Assembly: GCF_037325665.1 (NCBI RefSeq)
Contig: NC_090250.1
Coordinates: forward strand, 47,645,627 to 47,709,626
Reading direction: 5' to 3'
Origin: Littorina saxatilis
Taxonomy: Eukaryota; Mollusca; Gastropoda; Littorinimorpha; Littorinidae
Length of the DNA stretch: 64,000 nucleotides
The notes beneath the pieces were generated by a model. It was given only the letters and a program-made list of their open reading frames with translations, made no database searches and had not been told where the DNA came from. Made by a program: the position numbers and the translations under genes. Positions 53,532 through 64,000 of this stretch are shown here, piece after piece (within the stretch, counting starts at the first letter, position 1; every line of letters starts with the position of its first letter).

Positions 53532-53838
53532 TCGGCCTTTAAACTGATGCAGGTGTCGATCGCATGAGCGGTCGAAAACAGGATTTTTTTTCCTCACTGA
53601 TGTGTGTGTGTGTGTGGGGAGGGGGGTGGATGGGCGTGAGAGGTAATATTTTTGTATATAGTCACCGCCAGTCACTGAAAATATTATTCCGTCATTCTTT
53701 GGACATTTTTAAAGAGTAAACCGAACTTGGAGAACAAATTTCGGCGTAAGTACGGCCAGTACAAGGAGTTTTATTTTTAATTATCACACCGTCTGACAGT
53801 GTGCTAATATCAGTTACCTTAAAATGTCCTCGTCGTCG

Positions 53839-53885
<47 letters not shown>

Positions 53886-55324
53886 GGTGGTGGTGGAGGT
53901 GGTGTTGTTGTTATTGAATTTTGAAGAAGTGTCATTGGAAGAAACGTGCCGCTTAAAAAGTGTCGTGCATCCAACGCTACAGCCTAAAGTCTTTGTAGAC
54001 TCAGTCGGATAGTGCAATCTTGTGGAAAACGAGCAACGGCGAGTTGCTAGTCGTTTTCAGCCAACACTGAGCTTCTCATATGACCTCACATGAAAAGACA
54101 GCTTTCATTTGCTCAGGCATGAGACCAAGGGTAGGGCGGATGGTGGCGAGAGAGGTGAAGGGACGGGGAATGTTTACAGTGTCGTGTACCGGGCTGTGAG
54201 CAGTGCCCGCCAATGTTTAGCTCAGGCACCGTCACGGCAGACGCGGCTTAGTTCTATGCAGGAAAATGCAGCGCGCTATTCTGGCCATCTGTCGTTCTTA
54301 TCTCTAAGGCAGACTGATGCCAAGAGGTGTAAGTTACACCCGCCTTCAGGCTTAGGTATTTTCAAACCCTTGACTCAAGACTGTACTGCGCTAAGCCCTG
54401 AAATTTGAGCTTTCTGCTTTCGGGTGGGTTGCTTTTTAGTCGCACATACCATGCCTCACGACATTTTTATCTCAAAGACAACAGAATGAATTTGTATAAA
54501 AATTGACATACACAATCTTGAGGGCATTCGCTTTTGCCGCTTTTCTCAATTTTTGTCATAACTATTTTGATGACGTAATTAAAAAAACACATACGCTGAG
54601 GTAGCACCATGGCGACCGCATTTTTCCTATCGTCTCGGTCACATTTTGTAGGAGTTATAGTTGCTCGTTCAGTACTTTAAAAATCCCTTATGAAACTGTT
54701 ATTGAAAGTAATGTCCAAAATTGCATTTTGGAAGTAATATTTATACAAGATATATTACTTAACAAGATAATAAGATATAAGCACCTTATATCTTATTACG
54801 GTTACAACGGGAATCAATATTTATACACGAGATCTGAGTCTCGTATCTTATTATATATTTATAACATTTATATTATTATCTTACTTAATAAGATATAAGT
54901 ACCTAACCTGGTTACTGGTGTGTTTTCTTTTTATTTAAGATATATTACTGTGTTTCTCAAAACTATAAAGTTTTGTTGTGTTTGAACCCCCAACTTCAAT
55001 GTGAACTTCAGTGTAAAAGCTACTGAACGGATTGCTCATTTCTTACTTGTCTCCTTTTTCCTCTTGTTTTTTTGCCAGAAAAACACACACGTAAAAAACC
55101 TCATAACAAAACACCTGGCAGCGTCATTTAAATTCTAGCACCTCACTCTGGCACCACCACCAACTCACTTTGGCACCACCACTTTCACGCTAGCATTAAC
55201 TCTGACACCTCACTGTTGTACCACCATTCTCACACCACTCTTGTTGTTCTGGCACCACTCTCACTCTGACATTCACGCAGACACACACATCCCCGGCGAA
55301 TACACACATACACACACAAATATC
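53532..55324. other. Non-coding stretch with (GTT)n and palindromic AT-rich part
   Basis: Holds (GTT)n/(GGT)n at 53828-53900 and a cluster of ATAAGATATAAGCACC-type inverted motifs at 54720-54910 (e.g. AAGATATAAG...CTTATATCTT and CGAGATCTGAGTCTCG). Frames over 53.8-54.4 kb look accidental. Confidence 0.6.
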
Positions 55325-55403
55325 GACTTGAGTGGGTTTCGAACCCATGACTTGGGATTTGACAGTGTTTGAATACTGCGCTCTTATCCGCATGGCTATT
55401 TTT
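55325..55403 (-). repeat. tRNA-Leu-like pseudogene or SINE head
   Basis: Minus strand: GCGGATAAGAGCGCAGT, anticodon-like TTCAAAC between CAGT and ACTG, box B ATGGGTTCGAAACCC. It lacks a paired acceptor stem, so it is not called a functional tRNA. Confidence 0.45.
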
Positions 55404-55454
55404 TAGTTATAGTAAAATAGTTTAGTCCCTCTTTAGGGCGAGGGCCAGATGCAA

Positions 55455-56272
55455 ACAAGAAGGGCAAAGCCCATACGACTCACATGCTTGACCTAAACCT
55501 AGCAATGACATCATACACTAAGAACTGCTTTACACATTTTTCCTACCAAAATACATGTGACCTTGACCCAAGGTCAAGGTCATCCAAGGTCATGCAACAC
55601 AAAGCTGTTAATTCAAGACATAGGAAGTACAATGGTGCTTATTGGCTCTTTCTACCATGAGATATGGTCACTTTTAGTGGTTCACTACCTTATTTTGGTC
55701 ACATTTCATAAGGGTCAAAGTGACCTTGACCTTGATCATATGTGACCAAATGTGTCTCATGATGAAAGCATAACATGTGCCCCACATAATTTTTAAGTTT
55801 GAAACAGTTATCTTCCATAGTTCAGGGTCAAGGTCACTTCAAAATATGTATACAATCCAACTTTGAAGAGCTCCTGTGACCTTGACCTTGAAGCAAGGTA
55901 AACCAAACTGGTATCAAAAGATGGGGCTTACTTTGCCCTATATATCATATATAGGTGAGGTATTCAATCTCAAAAACTTCAGAGAAAATGTGAAAAATGT
56001 GAAAAATAGCTGTTTTTTAGACAACATTTATGGCCCCTGCGACCTTGACCTTGAAGCAAGGTCAAGATGCTATGTATGTTTTTTGGGGCCTTGTCATCAT
56101 ACACCATCTTGCCAAATTTGGTACTGATAGACTGAATAGTGTCCAAGAAATATCCAACGTTAAAGTTTTCCGGACGGCCGGACGGCCGGACGGCCGGCCG
56201 GCCGGCCGGACGGACGGACGGACGGACGACTCGGGTGAGTACATAGACTCACTTTTGCTTCGCATGTGAGTC
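55455..56272 (+). mobile_element. ACAAGA-hairpin element, type A, with ERR-type motif array
   Basis: Starts ACAAGAAGGGCAAAGCCC (hairpin GGGC/GCCC), then GACTCACATGC. Ends with CGGACGGACGGAC, GTGAGTACATAGACTCAC and GCATGTGAGTC (56262-56272), the inverse of 55477-55487. In between are many TGACCTTGACC and TCAAGGTCA motifs. Non-coding. Confidence 0.75.
55558..55597. promoter_or_regulatory. Cluster of TCAAGGTCA-type nuclear-receptor half-sites
   Basis: TGACCTTGACCCAAGGTC followed by AAGGTCATCCAAGGTCA: five half-sites in 40 bp. TCAAGGTCA is the ERR/SF-1 monomer site. Similar clusters lie at ~55720, 55829, 55877 and 56040 within the same element. Confidence 0.45.
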
Positions 56273-56274
56273 AA

Positions 56275-56894
56275 AAAGCATATCTATGCTTATTCTTGTC
56301 ACTCTCGAAAAATAAAGATTTGTCATTGTCATCGTCATTGTCATTGTCATGGCAAATCTAATAGCTTGAACGTGTGAGAAAAATATACATAATGTTTTCA
56401 ATGAGCGAATGTTCACTAGGAAGAAACAACAAACATGGATCGGTGTTTGGACCACAGAGCGATTATTGCATCTGTTTCACCATAGTGTGTGAGCTCATGC
56501 ATGTGTGTTCGGAAGCCTTTTTTGTTTGTCGATTCCCGTTGTAACCGTAATCGCCACAGAAATGCAATATTGCGAACGACACTGAGTTTCTAGGGTTTGA
56601 TACTGAATTGTGTAACTCGATCAGTCGCGGCACCATCAGTGGCCATTGAGATAGTGGTGGTGGTTGTGGTGTCAACAAGTGTTTTTACACCCGTATATAT
56701 ATTTGTTTGTTTGTTTGTCTGTCTGTCTGTTCGCACTCAGATCTCTTGTGTTTATGGGTCGACAAAGACAGAGAGAGAGAGAGAGCAACCTCACACAGTA
56801 ACTGCCACACCAGTGAGTTGTAGACACGATTTATTATATTTCAATATTAACAATGACAAGACATCATTTTGGAGAAAGAAGAGAAAATCTGGTA
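56275..56894. other. Spacer with (TCATTG)n, nothing else recognised
   Basis: A short (TCATTG)n run at 56320-56352 and (TTTG/TCTG)n at 56702-56730. No exon. Confidence 0.6.
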
Positions 56895-57135
56895 CAGGGT
56901 GACCTCCAACAAATGTCACCCCCTAAAATGCTACTATAACTCCCATGTGTGTTCAGCGAATTACTTCATATTTGGTGTACATTTAGCTTGAGATGTGGGA
57001 TGATAATTTCACGCAGTTTCAAGTATGTGGGTTAAGTGGTTTGATTTGTACACTTTTTAAATATGAAGTAAATCGTTGAAGTAATTTAGGAGTAATTAGC
57101 ATTTTAATGGGTGACATTTTGGGGGGGTCACCCTG
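56895..57135. mobile_element. 241-bp TA-flanked MITE, mariner-like ends
   Basis: Ends CAGGGTGACC / GGTCACCCTG, TA at 56893-56894 and 57136-57137. The first ~30 bp also contain a second GTCACCCCC box and the right end GGTGACATTTTGGGGGGG. Non-coding. Confidence 0.8.
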
Positions 57136-57164
57136 TACAAAGAGTTTAACAGGCCTTTACTGGT

Positions 57165-57800
57165 CACTTCACACCCCCAGCAATACATTACAATCATCTC
57201 TACAATCAATTCAACTGACACCACCAGCAATATATTACTCCTATCTTAACTCATATATCTGATCATTACATTCATACATCTTACACCACCAGCACCACAT
57301 CATTCATCTCTACTCTCACACATCTGACACCATCTACAAAACACTCATCATTACATTCACACATCTTACACCACCAGCACCACATCATTCATCTCTACAC
57401 TCATACATCTGACACCATCTACAAAACACTCATCATTACATTCACACATCTTACACCACCAGCAATACATCTTTCATCTCTACACTTACACATCTGACAC
57501 CATCTACAAAACACTCATCATTACATTCACACATCTTACACCACCAGCAATACATCTTTCATCTCTACACTTACACATCTGACACCATCTACAAAACACT
57601 CATTACATTCACACATCTTACACCACCAGCACCACATCATTCATCTCTACACTCATACATCTGACACCACCAACATTACACCACTCATCTCGACACTCAC
57701 ACAGCCGAAAACACCTATAATACCTGTACATCACTTATTTCTACATTCACACATCTGACACCGCCAGCATTACAACATTCATTTCTATACATTACATTCA
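57165..57800 (+). repeat. 85-bp minisatellite, ~6-7 copies
   Basis: Period 85 bp; unit includes CATCTGACACCATCTAC, ACACTCATCATTACATTC and CTTACACCACCAGCA. The outer copies are degenerate. Confidence 0.85.
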
Positions 57801-57841
57801 TATATCTAACACCACCAGCAATACAGCAACAACCCCTCCGA

Positions 57842-57957
57842 AGGATATCAGACGAGTTTTTCTTCAATATAATTCACCTTTCCATAGCAACCCCCTGTCT
57901 TCGAGGACAGCTTGTGGTCGGTCCCTTGGGTGGTTGCTATAGACAGGTTTGACTGTA
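57842..57957 (-). repeat. Short reverse copy of the repeat at 19833
   Basis: On the minus strand TACAGTCAAACCTGTC, GGGACCGACCA and GCTATGGAAAGGTGAAT match the element in the ninjurin intron. Confidence 0.65.
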
Positions 57958-58443
57958 CATAAAAAACCACCGCTATCTGCACCCACACATCTGACATATC
58001 CAGCAACACACTCGTACTCGCATGTAAATGAGATGTATCACACCGAATACATGGCTCCTGTCTTCATTCTTAAATCCGACACCACCACAATACATCACTT
58101 GTCGCTCTACACATTCAATGATTCATGCGCTGACAAAAATACAGCATAAAAAGAGCCTTGGTCATGCCCCCCCCCCCCCCCCAAATGTTTTTTGAGCAGG
58201 ATCAAAATCGACGTAATTGAAGTTTAAGCACGAAATCAAGCTTTTTTTCTTCTCATAAACAGCAGGAATTTTACCTGCAACTTTAAGAACAATCTTAAGT
58301 AGTGCCAATGCAGTGATGCATAGCTGAATATAAAATGCTCTTGCACATTTTTGATTTGTTTCCCCCCTCTGAAATTTCATTTCTTAACCTGTGAAATAAG
58401 TGGATACGAGGACCATTCCCATGCCTGATGCGCACTGCTAACA
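57958..58443. other. Spacer, nothing recognised
   Basis: Contains a poly-C run at 58167-58182. No exon or element ends seen. Confidence 0.5.
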
Positions 58444-58455
58444 CCACCAGAAGTT

Positions 58456-58823
58456 CTTTCTTTCTTTATTTGGTGTTTAACGTTGTTTTCAACCACGAAG
58501 GGTTATATCGCGACGGGGAAAGGGGGAAGATGGGATAGAGCCACTTGTCAATTGTTTCTTGTTCACAAAAGCACTAATCAAAAATTTGCTCCAGGGGCTT
58601 GCAACGTAGTACAATATATGACCTTACTGGGAGAATGCAAGTTTCCAGTACAAAGGAATTAACATTTCTTACATACTGCTTGACTAAAATCTTTACAAAC
58701 ATTGACTATATTCTAAACAAGAAACACTTAACAAGGGTAAAAGGAGAAACAGAATCCGTTAGTCGCCTCTTACGACATGCTGGGGAGCATCGGGTAAATT
58801 CTTCCCCCTAACCCGCGGGGGGG
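58456..58823 (-). mobile_element. SINE-like retroposon with 12-bp duplication
   Basis: Flanked by CCACCAGAAGTT at 58444-58455 and 58824-58835. On the minus strand it starts in a CCCCCCGCGGGTTAGG run, includes GCATGTCGTAAGAGGCG, and ends in AAATAAAGAAAGAAAG. No tRNA promoter boxes were recognised. 3' CGTCGCGATATAAC resembles a shared mollusc repeat. Confidence 0.8.
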
Positions 58824-58970
58824 CCACCAGAAGTTAAGTCCTGGGGTAGTATGCAGGAGAAAGTGCCAAACTGGGTGGGACCCAAGCACTGCTTTGGATT
58901 AGTTGATATCTCAAACAAATCTTGATTTCAATCAATTTCAACCCTAGCCTGTGCACTTATACTAGCAGGA

Positions 58971-59162
58971 TCACTGCCCTTGTCTCTACACTAACACACA
59001 CATCACACACAAAACACTGTCACTGCCCTTGTCTCTACACTAACACACACATCACACACAAAACACTGTCACTGCCCTTGTCTCTACACTAACACACAAA
59101 ACACTGTCACTGCCCTTGTCTCTACACTAACACACACATCACACACAAAACACTGTCACTGC
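58971..59162 (+). repeat. 49-bp minisatellite, ~4 copies
   Basis: Unit CACTGCCCTTGTCTCTACAC then ACACATCACACAC...ACACTGT; one copy has an internal deletion. Confidence 0.9.
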
Positions 59163-59319
59163 CTGCTTTACAACCGAATCTCAATCTCGACCAGATAAAA
59201 CATTAAGAGAGAGTACATTCAATGTAAACACCCCATGATAATGTACATCAACATTCCCTTGTTTCACAACATAGCACACAGAAACAAAACTCGCACAAAT
59301 ACAGATAAATGTACTGGTG

Positions 59320-59322
<3 letters not shown>

Positions 59323-59372
<50 letters not shown>
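59323..59372. repeat. (CA)n microsatellite
   Basis: Pure CA repeat of ~50 bp. Confidence 0.95.
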
Positions 59373-59374
<2 letters not shown>

Positions 59375-60950
59375 TAACCTTTGTGAGTGATTTTGAAGAG
59401 AACTATAGCAAGATTACTCACATAACATAACAAAAGTGTCTATGGCTCGATCTACACCTAAAACGTTTCGTCTCCAGGAGAGACCTGGTTTCAACAAGAG
59501 CAGTATAAAAACACCATAGTAAAGTAATTCATTGGTGTCAGGAAAAACATTGGTAAAACTTAACACTATAACACGTGAACTACAAAGACAAGCAGTTTTA
59601 AGAAAAGATCGTTACCTCACTAAACCTGTTGGAAGCAATCACAAGTTCACACAAAAAGAAGCTATATTTAGAACAAGATGGACGATACTGTTTATTTTCT
59701 AGTTCCAATTATTTATGCTGACTTGAGTTGAAAACACAAAAACAGAATGCCTTTTTGGACACTGTCATGTGCCTAAAGATTAAAAAAACCCGCAAGAACA
59801 AAGATTTCTCCGGAACAGATGTATGTGTAGGTTCAGCATGGACAACACGCAACACATTGACCACCAACACACTGACCAACAACTCAGGCAACACACGGTA
59901 AAGCTTCTTCAGGATCTGTGGTCAAGAATTCATCTTCTTGCTGTAGTTGAGCGAACACCACGAAAATATTGGGGGAAAAAACTATGCTTGTGCATACAAG
60001 AACAGGAGACAGAAATATACATGCGAAGTGGAACTTGGTCAGATGGTTCAGATCCCTTCTAATAAATGAATACAGCACAGTCATGTCTTATATTATCACA
60101 AGGAATGAGTAGGAACACAGACACGCACAATCAATGCTGAAACATTAATTCACGTAGACAGTACTCTGGCTTCGGACTGCATCACATAAATTTAATATGA
60201 TAGTTCTGAAAGGTCTTGTTTGTTACTCACACTGGACAAACACAGGCACATGTGCTATTCAAATACACTGAAGGAAATTGGAAGCTTGGCATCAATCTAT
60301 GTGTGAAGGGAACGGCTGAAGGAAAAGGGGAGGCTAAATCTGGTACCTGATGCCGAGACATCACTGAGTGTAGTTTTACATGCAGAAGTTGAAGTATAAA
60401 GTGTGGTGCCTCTCAACGAAACTCTCAGCGGCACTGACTACAGATAAGGCTCAGCCTCCTCATATCACTGACACACCTGGTGTTTGTTCAACAACTTGCT
60501 ACAGTAGTCTGCCATTCAAAGGGAGACCAACCCCTACAAGAGCCATTGTTACGCCTACAAGCAAGGTTCATAGTTACCCTCTACAGCAAAAATGATGCCT
60601 TTAAATCACAAGTGGGGGCAAATTCCTAACACTCAACAAAGAGGAAAATCAAAAAATGTTAATACACCGAAATCCTTACACACAAATAGAGGTAAAACAT
60701 AATACCTGTGTGGAGAACGGATCACTCTTTCCCTCACTCAGCAAAGTAATGGGCAGACCTGGGAACCCCTGTTTTGCACTTTGAGTATTCTCAAACAAAC
60801 TTGGTGTATTTTCAAAAACATGAGCGTACTCCACACAGCGTTTGCACATCCATGATTAAACCATGTCTCATGCGCGTCCGTCACACCGTTAATTAAGTTT
60901 ACCTATGCATTTAAAACAAATGCTTTTTTCAATTTTTACTGACACAAACT
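59373..60950. other. Non-coding stretch
   Basis: No supported exon. It may belong to the intergenic region or the long 3' part of the minus-strand gene ending at 62557. Confidence 0.45.
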
Positions 60951-60951
60951 G

Positions 60952-61560
60952 TACCGTATTTGACGGACTACAAGCCGCGACTTTAAAAAAAAAAATCGCA
61001 TTGCGGCTTATAAAAAGATGCGGCTAAAACGTTACCTAAACTTGAATAGCATTCACCTAATGGAAGTCGCCGCGGATTTTCATTTCGCTTGATTAGCGAT
61101 TACCGGTACTTTATTAGCTCTCTACTCAAGACTCGGCGCTTTTCTCTTTCTTTCGCGAATCTTCGTTTGTCAACAAGTCGTCGTGACAAGCGTACAGAGA
61201 AACACCGGATGTATCAGGATCTCGCGCGCACGATATTTTGTTTTTTTTGTGTCTCGCGATAGTTGGAGGAGCGAGAGCCGCCATGTTGTGTTTTGTCTGC
61301 TCGAAATGTGCGCAAAAGTCGTAAATCATCTCAAAAAAGCTAATTCCGGGCGGGACTACATGTGTGTGTTGGTTACAAATTGTGTGTGTGTGTGATATTT
61401 TTCTTTAAACTTTTTCACTTTTCTTCTTTGTTTCACTTGTTTATTCTCGGAGCCGATTTCGCCAAATACCGTACTTTCGTTTGCCTGGTTGTTTTGATTG
61501 ATTGACATGATCCGATTATATTTTTTTTGACAGCGGCTAATATAGTGACGCGTAATCATG
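60952..61560. repeat. Dispersed element beginning ACCGTATTTGACGGAC
   Basis: Left end ACCGTATTTGACGGACTAC followed by AAGCCGCGACTT and its inner inverse GCGGCTTATAAAAAG. A diffuse counterpart, GACAGCGGCTAATATAG, lies near 61532. This start resembles a repeat common in aquatic animals. The right boundary is uncertain. Confidence 0.4.
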
Positions 61561-61599
61561 TGCCAAAATACTGGATCGGCTTCAGGATGGGCTTGTGAA

Positions 61600-62556
61600 G
61601 AAAAGTAGTCTAGGAATTTTTCTCGTCGTTTCCCACTGACCGTATTCTTGACAATCATGCGTACAAAATACGGCGAAATCGTATGGGTTCCCAGGTCTGA
61701 ATGGGGCATTCTACAAATAGGGGGAATCCCAATAGATGCTTCACAAATTATAACTCTTTTCGCTCATTGCACAGTTTTAACAACCAGGAAGGGCAAATAG
61801 CAGCATGATCAAACTTGTTCACTGGCAGGTGGAGCAGAAGCATGCAAACAATGCAAAGATCACAAAGACTAAACTTCAATCTGAAAAATAAGGCGCTCAT
61901 AAATTGTAGCACATTCATTTCAAAAATACCAAGCAATGAGAAATGAGTAGAGACAAAAATCTTACTTATTCTTATGTAACTTTATTAAACTTCAGTATAG
62001 TAAAAGAAGGGCATAGAGTACACTATAGTGAGAATGTAGTTCCAAGGAATATGACACTTTATTTTCCTTTTTGTGACCTTTCTGCAATATATTCTTTTTC
62101 TACTACAAATATTTCAACCAAAGAGGCACACAAGCATACAAGAAGAGAGTCAACCACATGTGCTAGACAGAGTCAAGGTCAACCACAGGTGCTAGACAGG
62201 GTCAAGGTCAACCACAGGGGTCATATAAGTCAAGAGAAGGGAAGAGGGAGAACAGCAAAGCCAGCTTGCAGGAGCAGAGTGAAATATCAAAGAAAAAAAA
62301 AGATATGTATCTTGCGGCTCATTTCACATTTTCATCAAAGAACTTTAAAACACAGACGTAACATTCAGACAGTATATCCACAGAGCGAAAGGCGTGTTGC
62401 TTTCCATCCGAAGACAGGCATCACGGTCGACAAAACAGCACAGGACGAATCAAAGACGAGGCGAGACATGAAGGAAGGAGTAAGAAGACAGCAGATCACG
62501 AGCCTTGGTGGGTGGGTTGCTACAGTATACTGTACATCACACGAACACACACTGCC
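61600..62556 (-). other. Possible 3' UTR of the gene ending at 62557
   Basis: Plus-strand TTTATT at ~61980 and 62053 are AATAAA-type signals on the minus strand. A plus-strand frame of 214 codons (61943-62587) covers it but has no domain and runs antisense to the likely exon. A small duplication (GTCAAGGTCAACCACAGG) sits at 62171-62220. Confidence 0.35.
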
Positions 62557-62594
62557 TCATGCCATGTCCATGGCTTTGTTCTCGTAGCCAGTGT
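62557..62594 (-). CDS. Probable last coding exon of a minus-strand gene
   Basis: A good acceptor (ATTTTGTGTTGTGTTTCAG) is followed by 38 nt that, entering after one base, read TGYENKAMDMA and a TGA stop. Such YENKAMD tails are typical of cytoplasmic C-termini of membrane proteins, but I cannot name the gene. The preceding exons must lie to the right, beyond the window or within 62.9-64 kb. The intron just upstream contains a minisatellite related to the acceptor itself (63305-63760). Confidence 0.4.
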
Positions 62595-63127
62595 CTGAAA
62601 CACAACACAAAATACTGTTAATTTTTGGCTCACGTAAGTGTAGCCTATGCGATGCTAACTTTTGTCTGTCTGTGCGTGCGTGCGTATGTATGTATGAATG
62701 TATGTCTGTGGTAGAAACTTTAACATTTGACTGAACACCGAAATACTCATTTTTTACCTGGTTATTATCCAAGCAACAGCTTCAAAGTATTGAAGCAATG
62801 ATCAACATTTCGTCGGCACGTATGTAGTTAAAGTGTGTATCCAAAGAAAACTGGTGGTGGGGGGTTTTGGGGGGGTAAACACAGGTGACTGGTTTGTGTC
62901 GTGTGTGGTATGTAGACCAGGTCAGAGGTCAAGGTTAGGTCAGATCGCGTGAAGGATTGTGGTCAATACAGTCATCACCGAGCTGCAGTTTGCCGATTCG
63001 GAGAAGACGATTTCACATTGTTCGGTTTTGTAGCTCCAGAAAAATAGATACAGAAGATACCAAAGGATATTTCCTACAGGTTAATCTGCACAGCGTGTTT
63101 CCAGTGTCTGCGCAGTGTCGATCTGGC

Positions 63128-63297
63128 AGTCGTGTCCCCGTAAGTAGGCTACAGACAGACAGATCTAGATCTAGTGTCTCGCACTCTTGCACCGTGTCAC
63201 CTATTCTTACTGTGTGTGTGTATATGTGACGGAGTGATTGAGTTTGTGTTACTGTTTGTCGATTTCTTACGTGAGCCTTGAAGGCTTCGCCTCTTGT
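63128..63297 (-). mobile_element. ACAAGA-hairpin element, type C, uninterrupted copy
   Basis: Reverse copy of 40173-40643 without the 286-bp insertion; it carries the single GTAAC (GTTAC at 63248-63252). It ends (minus-strand start) with ACAAGAGGCGAAGCCTTC at 63280-63297. Confidence 0.8.
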
Positions 63298-63304
63298 CTT
63301 TGAT

Positions 63305-63760
63305 TTTTCAGTGTGAAACACAAGTCAAAATGGTGTTAATATTCTCTGATTTGTTAGCGCCAACACAACAGAAAACACCGCTTTGTAAGAGTGAACACAA
63401 AATAGTGTGCCACAAAACACTGTTGAAGTTCTTTGCCACATATGTGTGAAGCACAACCCAAAATTCTGTGATCTTTTGTTGCTTTGCAAGTGTGAAAAAA
63501 CCCACAAAACACCCTTTCAGGTTTGCTACTTTGCAAGTCTGAACCACAACACAAAATACTGTTATCTTTTGGTGCTCTGCAAGTGACTAACACAACACAA
63601 AATACTGTTAATGTTTGCTGCTTTGCTAGTGTGAAACATGACACACACAAAAATACTGTTAATGCTCTCTGCTTTGTCAGTGCTAACACAACAATAACAC
63701 TGTTAACATTTCCTGACTTGTCAGTGTAAAGCACAATGCAAAATACTGTTCACAATAACA
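63305..63760 (-). repeat. ~57-bp degenerate repeat related to the 62.59-kb splice acceptor
   Basis: About eight copies; on the minus strand each carries AACAGTATTTTGTGTTGTG-like sequence and often a TTCAG or TTTCAC, as does the acceptor at 62595-62625. Confidence 0.75.
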
Positions 63761-64000
63761 TTCACAGATTTGTAAACATGTTTTTATGGTCTTCGTTTTA
63801 GTTTTTTATTCATTGAATAATTGATTGATTAATTTACATCATTGTCTTACAGATAAGTACCAAAGTTTCCAGTATCTGATTTGCACCAGTCTGATTTTTT
63901 TAAGAAAAGTTTTTCAGGGTTAGCAAAAAAATCAAATGCTCATACCACTCACCTTTGTCATATTCATAAGTAATATGAATCAGACACAAATTACGTGCCC

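Noticed and set aside
54109-54408. 99-codon plus-strand frame
   Set aside because: Composition and lack of any motif suggest chance; not supported by neighbours.
61943-62587. 214-codon plus-strand frame
   Set aside because: No domain, low-complexity basic composition, and antisense to the likely 62557-62594 exon and its 3' UTR.

Overview
The window looks like nuclear DNA of a marine gastropod, possibly a littorinid snail (inference only). The grounds are spliced animal genes, (CA)n and (GA)n tracts, tRNA-headed SINEs with a body I associate with molluscs, and very dense short mobile elements. No prokaryotic feature, CRISPR array or viral genome is present.

Host genes. (1) 1-12.5 kb, + strand: a multi-exon gene, or a set of tandem paralogs, made by repeated duplication of a ~5 kb intron-exon module. 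Exons of type A (acidic, Ser-rich), B, C (PPAS repeat) and a terminal D exon (PPAS repeat plus a C2H2-like finger) share compatible splice phases. (2) 18.2-20.8 kb, + strand: a ninjurin-family membrane protein with an unusually long internal loop, followed by a 52-bp minisatellite. (3) 32.3-37.1 kb, - strand: a complete GT31 beta-1,3-glycosyltransferase (about 376 aa in three coding exons) whose introns are full of mobile elements. (4) 62.56 kb, - strand: a probable last coding exon of a gene that continues to the right.

Mobile elements make up most of the rest. Tc1/mariner copies lie at 6.2-7.7 kb and 24.1-31.1 kb. The second holds a SINE and a nearly full-length APE-RT LINE. A tyrosine-recombinase retroelement with split direct repeats (Ngaro-like) fills 41.1-46.3 kb. 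Non-autonomous elements with ends defined here by target duplications are: three TTAA-flanked long-TIR elements, two fold-back elements with 9-10 bp duplications (Mutator-like), three CAGGG/CAAGG-ended elements with 5-bp duplications (one with its empty site elsewhere in the window), a 2.0-kb element with ~205-bp AT-rich inverted arms, a TTA-flanked element, a TA-flanked 1.26-kb element and a TA-flanked 241-bp element. Two larger families also appear: a microsatellite-bearing family ending in a stem-loop (five long copies, each with a perfect TGACGTCA) and a family with a covarying 5' hairpin that carries nuclear-receptor half-site arrays.

SINEs have several heads: a 5S-rRNA-like head, and two different tRNA-like heads on one body. 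Minisatellites recur, and in two genes intronic repeats appear to be amplified copies of the 3' splice-site region itself.

Limits: gene names rest on motif recognition by eye. No database search, alignment score or expression evidence was available, and splice sites are inferred from GT/AG consensus and frame continuity.
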